Below, one piece after another: positions 9,651 through 17,859 of a stretch of 64,000 bases of DNA. Position 1 is the stretch's first letter. Each line of letters opens with the position of its first letter. The notes under the pieces were generated by a model that saw only the letters and a program-made list of their open reading frames with translations, was not told the origin of the DNA and did not search any database. The stretch comes from DASUNQ01 sp044866775 (GTDB lineage: Bacteria; Acidobacteriota; Thermoanaerobaculia; Multivoradales; UBA5704). The DNA lies in NCBI GenBank assembly GCA_044866775.1, contig JBIOUG010000095.1:1-64000 (forward strand). The letters are read 5' to 3'. The position numbers and the translations under genes are program-made.

Positions 9651-12332
9651 TCAGGTAGGCGTTCCTGTCGCGGCGATGCGGGCGCGGAGGGCCGCTATGT
9701 GAGCGGCGCGCGGCTCGGCGGCCGGGTGGTCGATGGACCGCTCGTAGTCAACGCAAACTTGCATGAGGTCGGCGGCGCGGGCCAGGTCGCTTTCCTGCTC
9801 GTAGAGGAGGCCGAGGTTCCAGCAGGCGTTCGCCTCCCCCCGCCGGTCGCCGATCTGCCGCGCGACCACGAGGCGCTGCTCGTAATACTCGATCGCCTGC
9901 CGCGGCTCCCCAAGCGCCGCATAGGCGTTAGCCACGTTGCCCAGGGCGTATCCCTCACCCCGCCGATCGCCGATCTCCCGCGAGATCACGAGGCGCTCCT
10001 CGTAATATTCGATCGCCCGCCGCGGCTCCCTAAGCGCCGCGTAGGCAAGGCCCAGGTTTCCCAGGACCTGACCCTCTCCTCGGCGATCGCCGATCTCCCG
10101 CGCGATCACGAGGTGCTGCTCGTAGTACTCGATCGCCCGCCGCGGCTCCCCAAGCGCCGCGTAGGCAAGGCCCAGGTTGCTCAGGACCTGACCCTCTCCT
10201 CGGCGATCGCCGATCTCCCGCGCGATCACGAGGTGCTCCTCGTAATATTCGATCGCCCGCCGCGGCTCCCCAAGCACCGCGTAGGCGTTGCCCAGATTGC
10301 CGAGGGCGTTCCCTTCGCCCCGTCGATCGCCGATCTCCCGCGCGATCACGAGGTGCTGCTCGTAGTACTCGATCGCACGCCGCGGCTCCCCAAGCTCCGC
10401 GTAGGCAAAGCCCAAGTTGCCGAGGGCGTTCCCCTCTCCCTGCCGGTCGCCGATCTTCCGCGCGATGACGAGCACCTGCTCGTGGTGCTCGATCGCACGC
10501 CGGGGCTCCCCAAGGTCCGCGTAAGCGTTGCCCAGGTTGCCGAGGTGTGCTCCTTCCGCAGCCCGGTTGTTCATGCGCCGCGCGGCCACGACCGCCGATT
10601 GCAGCCAGCCCACCCGTTGCCGCGGATGGAGGCGGAGGTGAAGACAGTAGGCCCCGACGTTGGGGTAGTCGCTGCACAGCGCGGCGGCCCGCTCGTCGTC
10701 CGCGGCGCGCGCCGCGGACCAGGCCTGGCCGGCCTCGACGTTCCTCCGCTCGGCGTCGAAGAGCGCCAGCCCGGCCAGCAAGGAAGCGCCACCCTTCAGG
10801 TACAGCACGTTCGCCGACCGCAGCACCCCTGCGTAGTGGGCCGCGTGGCGCCGCTCGCTCTGGTCGCGCTCGGCCTCGGCGAGTTGCGCGCCGGCGAAGT
10901 CGCGGGCCAGGTCGTGGAGGCGATAGCGGCCGTCCTCCCACTCGACGAGGCTGGCGTTGACCAGCTCGCCCAGAGTGTCGCGGGCGGGAGCAACCTCCAC
11001 CTCCCATACCGCGGCGGCGCCGGCAGCGTCGAAGGTGCCGGGGAAGACGGCGAGTGTTCGCCAGTGGGCGCGGAGCTCTTCGGCAAGCAGTTCGTAGCTG
11101 GTGGCGAGCGCGCCCTCGATCAGGCCGAGGCGCTCCTTGGCGTCGGCGAGCTTGCGGGCGTACTCCTCGGGCGTGAGCCATGGCTTCTCGGCGAGCGCGC
11201 TGCCGGCGAGGCGGAGAGCGAAGGGGAGGCGGCCGCAGCGGCGGGCGATCTCGGCGGCCTGGTTCCCGATGCGGGGTGCGATGCGCAGCAGCAGCGTCTG
11301 GGCGTCGGCCCCGGGCAGTTCGTCGAGGTCCTTGGCGACAAGACCGGGCAGGGTGAAATGAAAGCGTGAAGTAACGAGGAGGAAGCACCCGGCAGGCGGA
11401 GTGAGCGGCTCCACCTGCGCGCGGCCGGCGGCGTTGTCCATGAGCAGGAGGGCGCGCTGGCCGTGGAGGGAGGAACGGTAGAGCCCGTCCAGCTCGGCCG
11501 CGGAATCCGGTAGCTGCGCCGTCGGATGGTAAGCGCGGACAACGTGCGCCATCGCCAGGGCGGCGGTGAGCGGCTGCGGACTGACGCCCTTGAGATCGAG
11601 GTAAAGCTGCGCGTCGGTGTAGAGGGGCGTCAGCTCCTGCGCGAGCTTGAGCGCCAGGGCGGTCTTGCCGATGCCACCGGCGCCGCGGACAACCAAGGTC
11701 GCAGCGCCGCCAAGCTCCAAGGCCGCCCGGAGCTCCGCCAGCTCCATTTCCCGGCCGGTGAAGTCAGCAGGCGGGGACGGGATCTGATGGAGAGCTTGGG
11801 GCAGGGTCGGTATGGGCTGCTGTCCGACCTCGGGACTATGCTGTAAATCGCTTCCTGGCTCCCGCGGCTGGCGCCCCCCGTCCAACAGCCTGCGCACCTC
11901 CTTCGCGATCTTTGCCAGCTCGGCGTTTCGCTGTTCCCCGCGGAAGCTAGCGAGAGCGCGGCCGCCGCGTGGCCGCACCTGCATCGCAGCCAGCCAGGGG
12001 ACCTCGTCCCACGCGCAGGCGCTGACGATCACTGGCAGCACGTGGATGCCGTCGGCGGCGCGACGCTCGAGGAGGCGGTGCACCTCCTCGCGCAAGATGA
12101 ACCTGGACGTCAGTGAGTGGGCTGAAACGAGGAGGACGGCAACCTCCGCCCGTTCCATCGCGGCGCTGATCTCGCCAAGCCAGTCGCCGCCGCCGGTAGT
12201 CCTATCGTCGTCCCAGGTCTCGAGAAGCCCCTGCTGTTCCAGGACACCGAGATGGGAGACGAGCTGGTCCTTCCAGCGGCTGTCTTTGTGGCTGTAGCTG
12301 ACGAAGACCGTCCGCGAGGGCACTCCCACCAT
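9651..12332 (-). CDS. TIR - NB-ARC (STAND) - TPR protein, probable defence sensor
   Basis: An 893-aa protein with three parts. Residues about 5-130 form a TIR-like domain with SRTVFVSYSHKDSRW at the first strand and FILREEVHRLLE carrying the expected catalytic Glu. Residues about 190-470 form an NB-ARC/STAND ATPase with Walker A RGAGGIGKTA, Walker B RALLLMDNA and sensor LLVTSR. Residues about 590-870 hold seven 40-residue tetratricopeptide units. By analogy with bacterial TIR-STAND proteins it probably senses an infection cue through the TPRs, oligomerises, and degrades NAD or makes a cyclic ADP-ribose product. A longer frame starts at 12446, but the ATG at 12332 directly precedes the TIR fold. 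Confidence 0.85.
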   Translation of the reverse strand: MVGVPSRTVFVSYSHKDSRWKDQLVSHLGVLEQQGLLETWDDDRTTGGGDWLGEISAAMERAEVAVLLVSAHSLTSRFILREEVHRLLERRAADGIHVLPVIVSACAWDEVPWLAAMQVRPRGGRALASFRGEQRNAELAKIAKEVRRLLDGGRQPREPGSDLQHSPEVGQQPIPTLPQALHQIPSPPADFTGREMELAELRAALELGGAATLVVRGAGGIGKTALALKLAQELTPLYTDAQLYLDLKGVSPQPLTAALAMAHVVRAYHPTAQLPDSAAELDGLYRSSLHGQRALLLMDNAAGRAQVEPLTPPAGCFLLVTSRFHFTLPGLVAKDLDELPGADAQTLLLRIAPRIGNQAAEIARRCGRLPFALRLAGSALAEKPWLTPEEYARKLADAKERLGLIEGALATSYELLAEELRAHWRTLAVFPGTFDAAGAAAVWEVEVAPARDTLGELVNASLVEWEDGRYRLHDLARDFAGAQLAEAERDQSERRHAAHYAGVLRSANVLYLKGGASLLAGLALFDAERRNVEAGQAWSAARAADDERAAALCSDYPNVGAYCLHLRLHPRQRVGWLQSAVVAARRMNNRAAEGAHLGNLGNAYADLGEPRRAIEHHEQVLVIARKIGDRQGEGNALGNLGFAYAELGEPRRAIEYYEQHLVIAREIGDRRGEGNALGNLGNAYAVLGEPRRAIEYYEEHLVIAREIGDRRGEGQVLSNLGLAYAALGEPRRAIEYYEQHLVIAREIGDRRGEGQVLGNLGLAYAALREPRRAIEYYEERLVISREIGDRRGEGYALGNVANAYAALGEPRQAIEYYEQRLVVARQIGDRRGEANACWNLGLLYEQESDLARAADLMQVCVDYERSIDHPAAEPRAAHIAALRARIAATGTPT
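9820..10560 (-). repeat. 120-bp tandem repeats encoding the TPR units
   Basis: Six near-identical and one diverged 120-bp units, each encoding a 40-residue TPR centred on GEPRRAIEYYEQ and IGDRRGEG. The middle copies differ at only a few bases, showing recent duplication or gene conversion, so copy number may vary between strains. Confidence 0.9.
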
Positions 12333-12432
12333 TTTAGCGGCAGTGAGATCGTGGGCGGCAGGCGCCGCGCTCCCCCACCCGGATCCTTCGCTGCGCGCTC
12401 CGGGACCGCGTCGGACGTCCGCCTCCGCGCCA

Positions 12433-12894
12433 GGGCGCGCGATCACGATGGCGCGCGCTCGACCACCGTCACGAGCGCTCCATCCCCGGAATGGGAGCTC
12501 AGTTAGGCGGCCGGACGCTCCGTCGCCGTTCCGGTGGCCCGATTACCATTCTCGGCGCTCGAATACTTGTTCCGAGCGCGCAATTACCCCTCCGGGCGCG
12601 CAAGTTCCGACTTCGGCGCTCAAGTTCCGTTCCGGGCACTCGATCACCATTTCAGGCGCTCGAGTTCCGATCTGGGCGCGAAACTATCGTTCTCGGCACT
12701 CAAGCACCAATCCGGGCGCTCAAGTTCCAATTTCGGCGCTCGAGTTCCGTTCCGGGCGCTCGATAACCGCTTTCGGCGCGCGATCATCATTCAGGACACG
12801 CAAATCACCAGTCCGGGCACTCGATCACCGCCTCGGCCCGCCAAGGTCCGTCTCCGGCGCTTGGGTTCGCTGATCGGCGCTCCACCGCCGTCTG
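12433..12894. repeat. Array of about 22 degenerate 20-bp tandem repeats
   Basis: The gap between the TIR-STAND gene and the ATPase gene is filled by contiguous units of 19-21 bp with consensus near GGGCGCTCGAGTTCCGTTCC. GGCGCTC and TTCC are the best-kept parts. The array is more A+T rich than its flanks and has no unique spacers, so it is not a CRISPR array. No gene of its own is credible here, although all frames stay open because of the repeat structure. Confidence 0.85.
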
Positions 12895-12914
12895 TGGTCG
12901 GTCCGCACTGCATT

Positions 12915-12944
12915 TTGACCACGGCACGGTCAAATTGCTAGGAT
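12915..12944 (+). promoter_or_regulatory. Candidate promoter for the DUF4143 ATPase gene
   Basis: TTGACC at 12915-12920 and TAGGAT at 12939-12944 are separated by 18 bp, and the ATG follows 8 nt later, implying a leaderless transcript. An inverted repeat TTTGACC/GGTCAAA overlaps the -35 region, and a third TTTGACC touches the ATG, which suggests an operator. Confidence 0.55.
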
Positions 12945-12952
12945 CTTTGACC

Positions 12953-14206
12953 ATGCTCGCCCGGATGGTCGGTGCGCGTCTCCCTTCCCCGACCGGGCCT
13001 CGGCGGCTCGTGGTGCTGACGGGGGCGCGTCAGGTGGGGAAGACGACGCTGGCTCGCGCGCTCTACGGCAAGAAGCTCCGCTACCTGAACCTCGACTCGC
13101 CGGGAGAGCGCGAGCGACTCCGGGGAGTGCCCGCCGAGGGATGGGCGCGGGTGGTCGGGCCGGCGGTGCTCGACGAGGTGCAAAAAGCTCCCGGGCTCCT
13201 CGACAAGATCAAGTGGGCGTACGACGAAGGGGAGCTGCGGTTCTCGGTGCTGCTCGGCTCCTCGCGCATCCTGCTGCTCGAGCAGGTGCGGGAGACGCTC
13301 GCGGGGCGGGTGTTCCTCTACGAGCTGTGGCCGCTCACCGTTGGCGAGCTCGCCGCTCACTTTGGAGGGACCGCTCCGGCCGAGCCGCTGATCGCCACGC
13401 TGGCGGCCGATCCCGCCGGCGCCGCCGCGCGGCTGCGCCCGCTGCTCGACGGCGTCGTCGGCCCGCAGGCGGGCGTCGCCCAGGCGGCGGTCCAGCACAG
13501 CCTGGAGTGGGGCGGTCTCCCCGCCCTCCTCCAGTACCCTGTCGAGGAGCGGCGGCAGTGGCTCGACGGGTACCACGCGACCTATCTCGAACGGGACCTG
13601 GCCGATCTCGCCCAGCTCCGCGACCTCGAGGCATTCACTCTCTGTCATCGCCTGGCGTCGCTGCGCGCGGGAAGGATCCTCTCCTATTCCGAGCTCGCCC
13701 GCGATGCCGCCCTCCCCATCACCACGGTGCGGCGCTACCTGCGGTACCTCGAGCTCTCCTACCAGATCTTCCACTTGCCGGCCTGGGCGGGCAATCCCAG
13801 CCTGCGCCTGATCAAGGCCCCGAAGCTCATCTGGTTCGACAGCGGCGTGCAGCGCGCCCTCTCGGGCGAGGTCGGCGGACTGCGCGGCGAGCAGTACGAG
13901 AGCACCCTGATCGCGCAGATCCTGATGACCCTGTGGAATCTCGGCGTGCGTGCCGAGGCGTCCTACCTGCGCACGGCCGGCGGTCTCGAAGTCGACCTCG
14001 TGATCGAGCGGCAGGAGGGGCTCCTGGCCTTCGAGATCAAGGCGCGCTCGCGCGTCGAGACGCGCGACGCGGGCCGGATCGAGAGGGCGCGGCGGGCCCT
14101 GGGAGAGCGCTACCGCGGCGGGATCGTCGTCTATCGCGGCCAGCAGGTCGTGCAGCTCACGGAGACGGTCTTCGCGGTCCCCGACTGGCTGCTGCTGGGG
14201 TACTGA
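12953..14206 (+). CDS. AAA ATPase with DUF4143 C-terminal domain
   Basis: A 417-aa protein of the AAA_14/DUF4143 family, accessory ATPases common in variable genome regions and without a settled role. Walker A is LTGARQVGKTTLARAL (residues about 16-31), and the Walker B region is VVGPAVLDEVQKAPGLLDKI. The C-terminal domain contains the family segment RTAGGLEVDLVIERQEGLL followed by AFEIKA, which has a nuclease-like D...ExK arrangement. ATG 12953 is preferred over 12935 because a -10-like hexamer ends 8 nt before it. Its last 76 bp overlap the convergent 3' end of polA, a sign that it was inserted there. Confidence 0.87.
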   Translation: MLARMVGARLPSPTGPRRLVVLTGARQVGKTTLARALYGKKLRYLNLDSPGERERLRGVPAEGWARVVGPAVLDEVQKAPGLLDKIKWAYDEGELRFSVLLGSSRILLLEQVRETLAGRVFLYELWPLTVGELAAHFGGTAPAEPLIATLAADPAGAAARLRPLLDGVVGPQAGVAQAAVQHSLEWGGLPALLQYPVEERRQWLDGYHATYLERDLADLAQLRDLEAFTLCHRLASLRAGRILSYSELARDAALPITTVRRYLRYLELSYQIFHLPAWAGNPSLRLIKAPKLIWFDSGVQRALSGEVGGLRGEQYESTLIAQILMTLWNLGVRAEASYLRTAGGLEVDLVIERQEGLLAFEIKARSRVETRDAGRIERARRALGERYRGGIVVYRGQQVVQLTETVFAVPDWLLLGY

Positions 14207-16845
14207 GCTCTATCCTTCGCCTCGTACCAGCTCCGCCCCCACCCGGCGTCGACCACGAGAGGCACCGCCAGCGCCGCCACGCCCTCCATCTCCTGCTTGA
14301 CCTTCGCCGCCACCGTCTCGACCTCGGCCTCCGGCACCTCGAAGACCAGCTCGTCGTGGACGGTCAGGAGCAGGCGCGCCTCGGGGTGCTCGTCTCGCAA
14401 CCGGCAATCGACCGCGATCATCGCCTTCTTCAGGAGGTCCGCCGCGGTGCCCTGGATCCTGGCGTTGATCGCCATGCGGCGGGCGTTCTCGCGCAGCGCC
14501 CGGTTCTTGCTCTGGATCTCGGGGAGCCAGCGGACGCGGCCGTAGAGGGTCTCGACGCGGCCTTCCTTCTCGGCGCTCGCCAGCGTCTCGTCGAGGTAGC
14601 GCCGCACGCCCGGGTACTGCGCCAGGTAGTCGCGGATGAAGCGGTCGGCTTCCTTCTGCGGGATGCCGAGGTTCTGCGCCAGGCCGAAGGCGCTCATGCC
14701 GTAGAGGATGCCGAAGTTGATGGTCTTGGCGGCGCGGCGCTGCTCGGGGGTGACCAGGGCCGCCGAGATGCCGAAGACGGTGGCGGCGGTGGCGCGGTGG
14801 ATGTCGGTGCCGTCGGCGAAGGCCTTGACCAGCGCCTCCTCCTCGGCGATGTGGGCGAGGATGCGCAGCTCGATCTGGCTGTAGTCCGCCACCAGGAGCT
14901 GGCTGCCCGGACCGGCGATGAAGGCCTTCCTGATGCGCTGCCCGAGCTCGGTGCGGATCGGGATGTTCTGCAGGTTCGGGTTGGCCGACGACAGCCGGCC
15001 GGTCGCCGCCACCGCCTGGTAGTAGCGGGTGTGGAGGCGGCGGTCGCCGTCGACCAGGCCGGGGAAGGCGTCGATGTAGGTGCTCTTGAGCTTCGACAGC
15101 TCGCGGTAGCGCAGCAGCACCTCCGGCAGCGGATAGCCGCGCGCCGCCAGCTCCTCGAGCGTCTCGGCGCCGGTCGAGTAGCTGCGGGTCTTCTGCGTGC
15201 GCTTGAGCACCGGGTAGCCGAGCTTCTCGAACAGGATGACGCCGAGCTGCTGCGGCGAGTTGAGGTTGAAGCGCTCGCCGGCGATGTCGTAGGCCTGCCC
15301 CTCGAGCGCCAGCAGCTCCTTGCCGAGCTCGCTCGCCATGTCGGCGAGGAGGTCGATGTCGAGCAGGATGCCGCGCTCCTCCATCCCCAGGAGCACCGGC
15401 AGCAGCGGCGCCTCGATGTCGCGGTAGATGCGCTCGAGCGCCGGGCTCGCTGCCAGCTCCTCGCGCATCGGCGGCACGAGCTGCCGCGCGAGGTCGATGC
15501 GCTCGCCGGCGTAGGCGGCGAGGCGCGAGTCGCCGAGCGGCGGCTCCTGTGCCTTGTCCCAGCCGGCGTCCTTGGCGGAGAGCGGCTTGCGATTGAGCCG
15601 CTCGAGCGCCAGCTCCTCGAGCGCATGGCCGTGCACCGAGGGCTTCAGGAGATAGGAGGCCAGCATGGCGTCGAAGAGCGGCGCCCGGCAGAAGCGGCCG
15701 GCGGCGCAGAGGCGCAGGACCTCCTTCAGGTTGTGGCCGACGAGCGTGGTCGCCGGGTCCTCCGCCCAGCGCGCCAGGGTCTCGACGGCGGCCTCGCGCA
15801 TCCCGGGCCGCCGCAGGTCGGCCATCCAGACCGCGCCTTCGGCGCTCCCGGCCGCCAGCCCGAGCGGGTGCTCCTCCCCGAGCACGGCGATGTAGAGGTC
15901 GCCCGCGAGCGCCGCCGCCAGCCGCCGCCACTCCTCGGGAGACTCGACCTCGGTCGCCGGCGCCGCGGCCTCCCCGGCCACCGCCGCCGTCGGCGCCAGC
16001 TCCTCGGCGAGCGAGAAGAACTCGAGGTCGGTGAAGAGGCGGCGCAGCGCCACCGGGTCCGGGGCCTCGCGGCGGAGCTTCTCGGGCTCGAAGGGGATCG
16101 GCAGGTCACAGTGCAGGGTCGTCAACTGCTTCGAGAGCTTGAGCTGCTCGGCGTGCGCGCGCAGAGTCTCCCGCTGCTTCGGCGGCGCCTCCTCGAGCCG
16201 CGACAGCAGCTCCTCGATCGAGCCGAACTGCTGGATCAGCTTCTTGGCGCCGACCCGTCCGATCCCCGGAACGCCGGGGATGTTGTCGATGGTGTCGCCG
16301 ATCAAGGCCAGGAAGTCCGGAACCTGCGCGGGGAGGACCCCATAGTCCTCCTCGACGTCCGGCGGGCCGTAGACCTTCTCCTTGATCAGGTGGAGGAACG
16401 ACACTCCGGGCCGCACGAGCTGCATCAGGTCCTTGTCGGCGGAGACGAGCACGACGTCGTACCCCGCCTCGGCTCCCTTGCAGGCGAGCGTGCCGAGCAC
16501 GTCGTCGGCTTCGTAGCGCGGCTCTTCGACGATCGGGATCCGATAGGCGTCGATGATCTGGCGGATCCAGGGGAGCTGGTTGATGAGGTCGGCCGGCATC
16601 GGCGCGCGGTTCGCCTTGTACTGCTCGTAGAGATCGCTGCGGGCGCTCGGCGCGCCGACGTCGAGCGCCATGGCCATGAACTCGGGCTGCTGCTCGCGCA
16701 GGAGCTTGCGCAGGGTCTGCACGACGATGTAGACGGCGTTCGTCGGCTGCCCGCGGGAGGTCGAGAGCCGCGTCGGGGCGAAGAACGAGCGGTAGATGAG
16801 GTAGTAGCCGTCGATCAGGAACAGCCGCGGGCGGGGCTCGGTCAT
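14131..16845 (-). CDS. polA: DNA polymerase I, with 3' end extended into neighbouring gene
   Basis: A family A polymerase for repair and Okazaki fragment processing. The N-terminal 5'-3' exonuclease (residues 1-290) has LFLIDGYYLIYRSFFA, YEADDVLGTLA and the helix-hairpin-helix GIGRVGAKKLI. The central 3'-5' exonuclease domain (about 310-500) lacks the usual DxE, NxxxD and YxxxD acidic residues, so proofreading is probably lost. The polymerase domain has motif A VADYSQIELR, motif B RRAAKTINFGILYG and motif C VHDELVFE. The family normally ends near WYEAK; here 27 unrelated residues follow because the frame runs into the convergent ATPase gene. Confidence 0.95.
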   Translation of the reverse strand: MTEPRPRLFLIDGYYLIYRSFFAPTRLSTSRGQPTNAVYIVVQTLRKLLREQQPEFMAMALDVGAPSARSDLYEQYKANRAPMPADLINQLPWIRQIIDAYRIPIVEEPRYEADDVLGTLACKGAEAGYDVVLVSADKDLMQLVRPGVSFLHLIKEKVYGPPDVEEDYGVLPAQVPDFLALIGDTIDNIPGVPGIGRVGAKKLIQQFGSIEELLSRLEEAPPKQRETLRAHAEQLKLSKQLTTLHCDLPIPFEPEKLRREAPDPVALRRLFTDLEFFSLAEELAPTAAVAGEAAAPATEVESPEEWRRLAAALAGDLYIAVLGEEHPLGLAAGSAEGAVWMADLRRPGMREAAVETLARWAEDPATTLVGHNLKEVLRLCAAGRFCRAPLFDAMLASYLLKPSVHGHALEELALERLNRKPLSAKDAGWDKAQEPPLGDSRLAAYAGERIDLARQLVPPMREELAASPALERIYRDIEAPLLPVLLGMEERGILLDIDLLADMASELGKELLALEGQAYDIAGERFNLNSPQQLGVILFEKLGYPVLKRTQKTRSYSTGAETLEELAARGYPLPEVLLRYRELSKLKSTYIDAFPGLVDGDRRLHTRYYQAVAATGRLSSANPNLQNIPIRTELGQRIRKAFIAGPGSQLLVADYSQIELRILAHIAEEEALVKAFADGTDIHRATAATVFGISAALVTPEQRRAAKTINFGILYGMSAFGLAQNLGIPQKEADRFIRDYLAQYPGVRRYLDETLASAEKEGRVETLYGRVRWLPEIQSKNRALRENARRMAINARIQGTAADLLKKAMIAVDCRLRDEHPEARLLLTVHDELVFEVPEAEVETVAAKVKQEMEGVAALAVPLVVDAGWGRSWYEAKDRAQYPSSSQSGTAKTVSVSCTTCWPR

Positions 16846-17007
16846 AGGGCGGTCATTGTGTCAGGTCCGGGCGAGGGCATGGCACGGGTCTAGCATTTTG
16901 CCAGCGCGTCTGAACAGGCACGCCTGGAGAGGTTCGCACAGGCGGGGCGGCAGGGACGAGGCCGGGGCCCGCACGGGCGGGCCGCCGTTGCGAAAGGAGG
17001 CAGTCAC

Positions 17008-17277
17008 GTGGAAGCGGGCATGGGACTCATCTCGTGGATCGTGTTCGGCCTGATTGCGGGTCTGATCGCCAAGATGATCATGCCGGGCAGGGACCCGGGC
17101 GGCTGCATCATCACGGTCATCATCGGGGTCGTGGGGGCGCTGCTCGGCGGCTTCATCGCCACGGCACTGGGCTTCGGGGGGATCAGCGGGTTCGACTGGC
17201 GGAGCCTGCTGATCGCGATCCTCGGATCGCTCGTGCTGCTGTTCATCTGGAGGGCCATCTCCGGCAGGAGGGCGTAG
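17008..17277 (+). CDS. GlsB/YeaQ/YmgE-family small membrane protein
   Basis: An 89-aa protein of the transglycosylase-associated (GlsB/YeaQ) family, usually stress-linked inner-membrane proteins of unknown mechanism. Three glycine-rich hydrophobic helices are visible, with ISWIVFGLIAGLIAKMIMPG at the start and GALLGGFIATALG in the middle. GTG 17008 is preferred because AAAGGAGG ends 7 nt before it; an ATG lies four codons later. It stands alone between polA and a convergent mog-like gene. Confidence 0.88.
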   Translation: MEAGMGLISWIVFGLIAGLIAKMIMPGRDPGGCIITVIIGVVGALLGGFIATALGFGGISGFDWRSLLIAILGSLVLLFIWRAISGRRA

Positions 17278-17302
17278 GCCGGGCGCCCGCGGGTTTCGTC
17301 GC

Positions 17303-17812
17303 TCAGGCGCGGCGGGCTTGGGCGACGAGGTGCGCGGCCTCGGGGAGGATGAGCTCCTCCATGGCGAGGGCCACGGCCTTGGGCGAGCCGGGGAGGGCGA
17401 ACAGGGCGCGGCCGGCGATGACGCCGGCGGCGGCGCGGGAGAGCATGGCGGCGGCGCCGACCTGCCGGTAGGAGAGCATCCGGAAGAGCTCGCCGAAGCC
17501 CTCGACCGGCCGCTCGAGGAGCGGAGCGACGGCTTCGAGCGTCAGGTCGCGGGGCGAGAGGCCGGTGCCGCCGGTCGTCACCACCACGTCCACCTCCGGC
17601 AGAGCCAGCAGCTCGCGCAGGGCGGCGCGGATCTCCGGCACCGCGTCGCGCACGATCCGCGCCTCGATCACCCGGTGCCCCGCCCGCTCCGCGGCCTCGC
17701 GGATCGCCCGCCCGCCGGCATCGTCCTCCGGCGTCCTGCTGTCGCTCACCGTCAGAGCGGCGAACCCGAGGCTCCGCGGCGCCTGGGCGCGGTGCTGCGC
17801 GGGGACGTCCAT
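17303..17812 (-). CDS. Molybdenum cofactor biosynthesis protein, MoaB/Mog family
   Basis: A 169-aa MoaB/MogA-type protein that adenylylates molybdopterin during molybdenum cofactor synthesis. The family signature VVVTTGGTGLSPRDLT is at about residues 76-91, followed by the conserved segment FGELFRMLSYRQVGAAAMLS and the GxPGSPKAV loop near residue 140. No other cofactor genes are nearby. MoaB and MogA cannot be told apart with confidence. Confidence 0.9.
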   Translation of the reverse strand: MDVPAQHRAQAPRSLGFAALTVSDSRTPEDDAGGRAIREAAERAGHRVIEARIVRDAVPEIRAALRELLALPEVDVVVTTGGTGLSPRDLTLEAVAPLLERPVEGFGELFRMLSYRQVGAAAMLSRAAAGVIAGRALFALPGSPKAVALAMEELILPEAAHLVAQARRA

Positions 17813-17844
17813 CGGCGGGGCAGGCTAGCACGCGGCCGGGCAGC

Positions 17845-17850
17845 TAGAAT
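17845..17850 (+). promoter_or_regulatory. Candidate -10 element, leaderless arrangement
   Basis: TAGAAT ends 9 nt before the ATG at 17860, so a transcript would begin at or next to the start codon. No clear -35 is seen, and no Shine-Dalgarno precedes the gene. Confidence 0.4.
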
Positions 17851-17859
17851 CGCCGCCTC

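Noticed and set aside
9486..11369. 627-aa plus-strand ORF with repeated DLPRDHEVLLV units
   Set aside because: The repeats are the antisense reading of the 120-bp TPR repeats of the TIR-STAND gene.
12433..12894. CRISPR array
   Set aside because: Units are contiguous and degenerate with no unique spacers and no cas genes nearby.
12343..12941. Three overlapping plus-strand ORFs of 91-176 aa rich in Arg and Ser
   Set aside because: All are translations of the 20-bp repeat array in different frames.
14210..16893. Very long plus-strand and minus-strand ORFs over polA (up to 1250 aa)
   Set aside because: They are out-of-frame shadows in G+C-rich sequence with low-complexity Arg/Ala content; polA motifs are in another frame.
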